A DNA stretch of 64,000 nucleotides from assembly GCF_010122465.1 (NCBI RefSeq), contig NZ_WLZY01000001.1, forward strand, positions 310,001 through 374,000, written 5' to 3'. Shown here in pieces: positions 59,657 through 64,000 of the stretch. A program made the translations under genes and the position numbers. The DNA is from Phytoactinopolyspora mesophila. Lineage in GTDB: Bacteria > Actinomycetota > Actinomycetes > Jiangellales > Jiangellaceae. A model generated the notes under the pieces. That model was given only the letters and a program-made list of their open reading frames with translations. It was not told the origin of the DNA and did no database searches. Each line of letters opens with the position of its first letter. Position 1 is the first letter of the stretch.

Positions 59657-60985
59657 TTACCCCTCGGACGCGTATTTCTCGGTCCAGAACGTGTCCCACG
59701 ACTCGAGCAGCTCGGCAGTGGTCATATTGCCGAGCAACACGTTCTGGATCTCCTGATCGGACTTCTGGATCCACTCGGTCCACCAGCTCACCCCGCGCGG
59801 CTGGGCGACGTTGACGTAGGTGTCCGGGTTCTCCGTCATCGTGACGTAGCTGGTCCACGGCCCTTCGGCGTAGAACTCGTCGTCAGCGGCGGCGGCGATG
59901 ATCGGTACGAGGCTGTTGGCCTGGGCGAACTCAGTGGCGGGTCCTTCCGATGCGAGGAATTGCACCAGTGCGGCCGCCTCGTCCTTGTGCTCGCTGGCCT
60001 CGGTGACCCCCCACCCGGCGACGGCGAGCGGTTGTGCGGCCTTGCCGGACGGCCCGGTGAGCAGGGGAGCGGTGTCCCACTGCTCGGCGGTGAGCGTGGT
60101 GGATTCCTGCACCGTCGCGATCACCTCCGGGTCTTGCAGCAGGAACGCCGTTGAGCCGTTGGTGAAGCCTTCGACCATCTCGGGGTATCCCCAGGACACC
60201 GCCGACGGCGGCGACGCATCCTCGAACAACGCGAAGTAGTGGTCGAGTGCCTCTTGCGCCTCGTCCGCGGCGAAGATCGTCCTGCCGTCGTTCAACAGGA
60301 AGGCGTTCTCGGTGTCGAGATCGTCGATCACGTAGGCCTCGATGGCGACGACGACGTTGCTGTTCGCGTTCTGGCCGCCCCGGAACGCGTAGCCATAGGT
60401 GTTGTTCGCCGGGTCCTGGATCGCCGACGCCTGCTCGAGCAAGTCCTCCCAGCTCTGCGGCGGGCCGTCGAATCCCGCTTCTTCGACCAGGTCGGTGCGG
60501 TAGAACAGCGACAGGCCATAGAAGCCGTAGGGGACGAAGTAGCTGGCCCCGTCGCCTTCGGCCACGGCGCGGGCATTCTCCGTGAGCGCGTCCAGACCGT
60601 CCCACTCGGCGAGCTCGTCGCTGAGGTCGTACAGCCAGCCGTTGTTCGAGAACGGGCCGACCGTGATGTCGCGCACCTCTAGCACGTCGACGCCGGAGCC
60701 GGACTGCAGCATCTGCTGAATCGTCCGGTCGGCCTGCTCGGTCGGCGGCGACACGAGCTCGACGTTGATGCCGGGGTTCTCGGCCTCGAACTCGTCGAGC
60801 AGGCCCCGGATGAGCTCGGTGCGTGCGGGGTTGGTGAGGCTCTCGACCATCTGCAGGGTCACCTCACCGTCCTGTGATCCGTTCGAGCTGGTTCCATCCG
60901 AATCGGATCCGCCGGAGCAGGCGGTGACCGCCAGGAGAACGGCGATACCCATCCCGGCGGTGGTGGTCAGTCTGGTGCTTTTCAC
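59657..60985 (-). CDS. CUT1 ABC importer binding lipoprotein
   Basis: A 442-residue lipoprotein with signal peptide and lipobox LLAVTACSGG. The SBP_bac_1 fold (ELIRGLLDEFEAENPGINVELV, ASYFVPYGFYGLSLFYRTDL, GSTAFLLQDPEVIATVQES) indicates a sugar-type ligand. GTG 60985 gives a proper signal peptide; the longer frame to 61081 overlaps the aminotransferase gene. The ligand is unknown. Confidence 0.87.
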   Translation of the reverse strand: MKSTRLTTTAGMGIAVLLAVTACSGGSDSDGTSSNGSQDGEVTLQMVESLTNPARTELIRGLLDEFEAENPGINVELVSPPTEQADRTIQQMLQSGSGVDVLEVRDITVGPFSNNGWLYDLSDELAEWDGLDALTENARAVAEGDGASYFVPYGFYGLSLFYRTDLVEEAGFDGPPQSWEDLLEQASAIQDPANNTYGYAFRGGQNANSNVVVAIEAYVIDDLDTENAFLLNDGRTIFAADEAQEALDHYFALFEDASPPSAVSWGYPEMVEGFTNGSTAFLLQDPEVIATVQESTTLTAEQWDTAPLLTGPSGKAAQPLAVAGWGVTEASEHKDEAAALVQFLASEGPATEFAQANSLVPIIAAAADDEFYAEGPWTSYVTMTENPDTYVNVAQPRGVSWWTEWIQKSDQEIQNVLLGNMTTAELLESWDTFWTEKYASEG

Positions 60986-61011
60986 GGTGCGCCTGCCTTT
61001 CTGGACAGTTG

Positions 61012-62256
61012 TCACGTCGTGGAAGGGGTCGGAGGGTTCGTGGGTCGTTGCGAGGCGAACTCGACGATGAGCGGCACACACCGCTCGACGAACGCGTCGA
61101 AGTCCGATGACTCGGTGTAGAGGTGGACGGACAAACGTAGGTACCCGACGTCGTCGAAGCTGGTGAACGCCGTCTCGACGCCGGTTCGGTCGAGTATTTG
61201 CATCCGCAGGTCGTCCGCCTCTTCTCTGGTTCGGGCGAGACCGTCGGGCAGCCGGATCAGCCGCATCGACGGCGTCGGCATCGGTAGCTCGACGGACGCT
61301 GACGACGTGACATGCGGCTGCAAGGCGGTGCTGATCACGGCGGCTCCGTGATCGGCGAGTTCAGCCATCACCTGGCGAGTGCGTGCCCAGCCGTACTCAC
61401 GCTCGATGAAATCGACCGCACGAGGCGCCGCCAGGTAGCTCGTCGCGTCGATGGTGCCTTGAACATCGAAGCGGGCCGGGAATGGATCCTCGGCGGCCCA
61501 CGAGTCGATGAGAGGCCACAGCTCTTGCCGGTCGACGGCGCTGGTGGCGAGCAGCGCGGCGCCTCGCGGTGCGCATGGCCACTTGTGCAGGTTGCCGAAC
61601 CACCAGTCGCCACCGGCTTCAGACACCGGATGCTCGATCAGGCCTGGCGCATGCGCACCGTCGACCAGCACACGTGCGCCGCGGGAGTGGGCAACCTCGG
61701 TGATGCGCTTCGTCGGGAGCCCACGGGCCGTGGGGGAGGTGATCTGGTCGACGACGACTAGCCGGGTGCGATCACCGATCGCCTCCTCGAATCTCTCGAC
61801 GATCTCGTCCTCGCCGTCGAGGAGCGGGAGGTGGATCGCTCGCAACCGAGCACCGAACCGCCTGGCGAGTCGCCGCGCCCCCATGGTGACCGCGCCGTAT
61901 CCGTGGTCAGTCACGAGGATCTCGTCGTCCGGCTGCAGCCGGAGGCTGTTGAAGACAACCGTCGCGGCGGCCGACGCGTTGGGCACGAAGGCGAGGTCAC
62001 CGGCTGCTGCCCCCACAAAGGGAGCGATCTGCTCGCGAGCTTGGGCAACGTACTCGCCGATCCGGGGAAACCAGCTCACCGGACTGCGGTCGGCCTTTTT
62101 CCGCAACTGCTCGTGGTACTCCACCACCTGGGTGGGCACCGCGCCGAAGGAGCCGTGGTTGAGGTGGACGAGGTCAGGGTCGAGCGGCCATGCCTCACGC
62201 GCACGCCCCGAGCTCGCCAGTCGCACGACCGACGGGATGAGGCCGGGGTGTTCCAT
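61012..62256 (-). CDS. Class V aminotransferase (isopenicillin-N epimerase-like)
   Basis: A 414-residue PLP enzyme. It begins VHLNHGSFGAVPTQV, then NASAAATVVFNSL, the Asp in VLVDGAHAPGLIEHP, and the Schiff-base Lys in GNLHKWPCAPRG. The closest family is the isopenicillin-N-epimerase/cysteine-desulfurase-like group, which racemises or cleaves amino acids. ATG 62256 follows AAGGAG closely. It leads an operon with a sugar-type importer and is divergent from a GntR gene, so the imported compound may contain an amino group. Confidence 0.85.
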   Translation of the reverse strand: MEHPGLIPSVVRLASSGRAREAWPLDPDLVHLNHGSFGAVPTQVVEYHEQLRKKADRSPVSWFPRIGEYVAQAREQIAPFVGAAAGDLAFVPNASAAATVVFNSLRLQPDDEILVTDHGYGAVTMGARRLARRFGARLRAIHLPLLDGEDEIVERFEEAIGDRTRLVVVDQITSPTARGLPTKRITEVAHSRGARVLVDGAHAPGLIEHPVSEAGGDWWFGNLHKWPCAPRGAALLATSAVDRQELWPLIDSWAAEDPFPARFDVQGTIDATSYLAAPRAVDFIEREYGWARTRQVMAELADHGAAVISTALQPHVTSSASVELPMPTPSMRLIRLPDGLARTREEADDLRMQILDRTGVETAFTSFDDVGYLRLSVHLYTESSDFDAFVERCVPLIVEFASQRPTNPPTPSTT

Positions 62257-62295
62257 GGATCTCCTTGGGACCGGGCGGGGACGCATTCTCGGGTA

Positions 62296-62308
62296 GTCGT
62301 TCGACAAC
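62296..62308. promoter_or_regulatory. GntR operator candidate 1
   Basis: GTCGTTCGACAAC has half-sites GTCGT and ACAAC around TCG, one mismatch from full symmetry. It is 39 bp upstream of the aminotransferase start. It resembles the second site 63 bp away. Confidence 0.5.
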
Positions 62309-62358
62309 AATGCCACGATGACGCGATAACGCCCCACATTCCATGAGAGAATGAGCAA

Positions 62359-62371
62359 GTTGTCAAACAAC
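62359..62371. promoter_or_regulatory. GntR operator candidate 2
   Basis: GTTGTCAAACAAC is symmetric around CAA and extends to AAGTTGT / ACAACTT (62357-62373). The form matches known operators of FadR/FCD-type GntR proteins. It is 50 bp upstream of the gntR-family start. Confidence 0.6.
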
Positions 62372-62423
62372 TTTGATGGCGTGGAAACATACCACGTACT
62401 GTTGTGCCGCGAAAGGGGGCCTC

Positions 62424-63110
62424 ATGAGTGCGGTCGAGACGGCCCTGCACGGCCTGCGATCGATCATCGCCGACGGAACGCTCGGCCCTGGGGACAAGCT
62501 GCCCAGCGAGGGTGAGCTGTGCGAGAAGCTGGGTGTGTCGCGGGGATCGCTGCGAGAGGCGATCCGGATGCTGTCCGCCCTGGGGGTTCTCGATACGCGG
62601 CACGGGTCGGGAAGCTACGTGGGTGAGCTCAAGGCGGCGGACGTGATCCAGAGTCTGTCGCTGACCGTCGGCCTGTTGCCACTCGAAGCTGTTCTGGAGC
62701 TGTATGAGCTGCGTCGCGCTCTCGAGGCGCACGCGGCGTCGATGGCTGCCGCACGGGTGGACAACGACACCATCGTCGAGCTGTCGGCCGTGCTGGATGA
62801 GCTTGAGGCAACGACCGACGACGACGAGCAGTCGCGACTGGATCACGCGTTCCACATGCGCATCGTTGAGTTGGGTGGAAACCAGGCTTTCGCCGCCTTG
62901 CTCTCCGTGCTCCGTTCGCGTTCACGCGCCTACCGGATTTTCCGCACGGCGGACGCCAGTGAGATCAAGCGGCTTTCCGACTCCGGGCATCGGGCCATCC
63001 TGCGTGCACTCGAGACTCGTGACCCGGCCGCGGCCGCGGCGGCGGCAGCCACACATGTGGCGCAGACGGAGGTTTGGCTGCGCAAACACCGCCCACCCGC
63101 GGAGGGGTGA
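62424..63110 (+). CDS. GntR-family regulator, FadR/FCD type
   Basis: A 228-residue regulator. The winged helix is LPSEGELCEKLGVSRGSLREAIRMLSALGVLDTRHGSGSYV. The FCD ligand domain has LYELRRALEAHAASMAA, DHAFHMRIVELGGN and SGHRAILRAL, with the Asp/His residues that usually bind a metal and an organic acid. ATG 62424 follows GAAAGGGGG. It probably represses the divergent aminotransferase/importer operon. Confidence 0.9.
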   Translation: MSAVETALHGLRSIIADGTLGPGDKLPSEGELCEKLGVSRGSLREAIRMLSALGVLDTRHGSGSYVGELKAADVIQSLSLTVGLLPLEAVLELYELRRALEAHAASMAAARVDNDTIVELSAVLDELEATTDDDEQSRLDHAFHMRIVELGGNQAFAALLSVLRSRSRAYRIFRTADASEIKRLSDSGHRAILRALETRDPAAAAAAAATHVAQTEVWLRKHRPPAEG

Positions 63111-63126
63111 CCATGGCGGGGTGCGC

Positions 63127-63999
63127 TCAGAGGCGTAGTTCCCAGTACTGGCCCACCAGGTCGTGGCCGAAACTCCGGTGTGGTTCTTCCTCGACCAGCC
63201 GGAAACCGGTCTTGATGTAGAGATGCCGCGCCGCTGTGAGCACATCGTTGGTCCAAAGAACCAGAGACTTATACCTGGCCGAGCGGGCGAACCGGACACA
63301 CTCGTCCACGAGCCGGCCGCCGACGCCGTCGCCCCGCGCCCACGGCTCGACCAGCAGCAGCCGGAGTTGTGCGGTGTGGTCGTTCTTGCGAACACAAAAC
63401 ACGCAACCAGCCGGTTTGCCGTCGACCTCGGCGATCCAAGCTTGTTCGCGCGCCGGGTCGTGGTCCCGGCCGTAGTCGGCGACAATCTGAGCGACAAGCG
63501 CCTCGAACGCCTGACCCCAGCCGTACTCGTCGGCGTAGAGGCGGCCGTGTCGTTGGACGACCCAGCCGAGGTCGCCGGGGCGTAACCCACGGATCACGAT
63601 GGTTCGCGGCGCAGGCCGTGCGCTGAGGAGTCGCTCCGCGGTCTCGAATGCGTTCACCAGGTGCCGCTGATCGTCGTTGCTGAGCTGTTCGAGCAAGCGG
63701 GCCGCCTGCTGTTCGGAGCGGGCGTTGAGGGTGGCGAACGCGTCACGGCCGGTGGCGGTCAGAGACGCCACCTGCTTGCGGGCGTCGAGCTCGGAAACGC
63801 TGCGTTCCACCAACCCTTTCTTCTCCAGCCTGCCCAGAACGCGACTGAGGTGGCCGGGATCGATGTGCATCGCGGCGCGCACCGCGGTGATCTCGGCGAG
63901 GCCGTCATGTTGGGCCAGCTCGAAGATGACACGTGCCTCGGTGACGCTGAACCTGGACTGAAGTAGACCTTGGTCGAGCAGGCCCATGTGTGCGGTGAA
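63127..63999 (-). CDS. MarR-GNAT fusion protein, 5' end outside window
   Basis: The frame is open to the right edge (FTAH precedes the first internal ATG at 63987), so the start lies outside. The N-terminal MarR winged helix contains SVTEARVIFELAQ and MHIDPGHLSRVLGRLEKKGLV. The C-terminal GNAT domain from about residue 130 contains LRLLLVEPWARGDGVGGRLVDECVRFA, the acetyl-CoA loop. Such two-domain proteins are common in actinobacteria and their acetylation target is unknown. Confidence 0.85.
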   Translation of the reverse strand, partial: FTAHMGLLDQGLLQSRFSVTEARVIFELAQHDGLAEITAVRAAMHIDPGHLSRVLGRLEKKGLVERSVSELDARKQVASLTATGRDAFATLNARSEQQAARLLEQLSNDDQRHLVNAFETAERLLSARPAPRTIVIRGLRPGDLGWVVQRHGRLYADEYGWGQAFEALVAQIVADYGRDHDPAREQAWIAEVDGKPAGCVFCVRKNDHTAQLRLLLVEPWARGDGVGGRLVDECVRFARSARYKSLVLWTNDVLTAARHLYIKTGFRLVEEEPHRSFGHDLVGQYWELRL

Positions 64000-64000
64000 G

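Overview
This 64 kb window is high-GC DNA with dense coding, many GTG starts and 4-base ATGA stop/start overlaps. A DUF222/HNH protein, RskA-type anti-sigma debris, LuxR-family regulators with TPR repeats and an LPXTG sortase substrate all point to a free-living, probably soil or plant-litter actinobacterium. I cannot name a genus from the sequence. No rRNA, tRNA, CRISPR array or intact insertion sequence was seen.

Left part (1-18.3 kb). An edge-truncated HNH protein, an MFS exporter and a hemerythrin precede a four-gene operon at 4299-9941. That operon encodes a CarH-like B12 photoreceptor/repressor, a DNA photolyase, an MMPL transporter and a two-domain SDR, and every junction is an ATGA overlap. 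Next comes an ABC importer with a metal-dependent amidohydrolase/decarboxylase, divergent from a MarR gene across two identical 14-bp palindromes. A cell-wall-anchored DUF3494 (ice-binding-like) protein with 34 tandem 12-bp repeats follows.

Galactan locus (18.4-28 kb). A secreted GH53 endo-galactanase, a CUT1 sugar ABC importer and a cytoplasmic GH42 beta-galactosidase lie in one orientation. They are divergent from a LacI regulator, with two operator-like palindromes in the shared promoter.

Middle part (28-41.5 kb). This is a mosaic of small genes: a phosphoesterase, methyltransferases, a MazEF-type pair, a DUF3500 protein, acetyltransferases, a kinase-like resistance-fold protein, a cupin, and TfoX-N and DUF2461 proteins. 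It also holds a two-component system next to a truncated copy of its own sensor domain and an ABC-2 exporter. Three copies of a 67-bp element with perfect 10-bp terminal inverted repeats sit at gene 3' ends here.

Wadjet locus (41.7-50.1 kb). A complete jetABCD operon (DUF2397, DUF2398, SMC-like ATPase, DUF2399/Toprim) is the anti-plasmid SMC defence system. It abuts the last 60 codons of a deleted siderophore-type ABC ATPase, which looks like an insertion scar.

Right part (50-64 kb). It holds acetyl- and methyltransferases, then a SfLAP-like membrane protein and a TetR gene flanking a perfect 30-bp palindrome. A TPR-LuxR regulator, an FAD oxidoreductase and a methyltransferase follow. A second sugar-type ABC importer is in operon with a class V aminotransferase, opposite a GntR gene with two operator-like sites. 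The window ends in an edge-truncated MarR-GNAT fusion. A second repeat family, a 40-bp palindrome, occurs three times (18337, 51469, 52965); one copy supplies the TetR stop codon.
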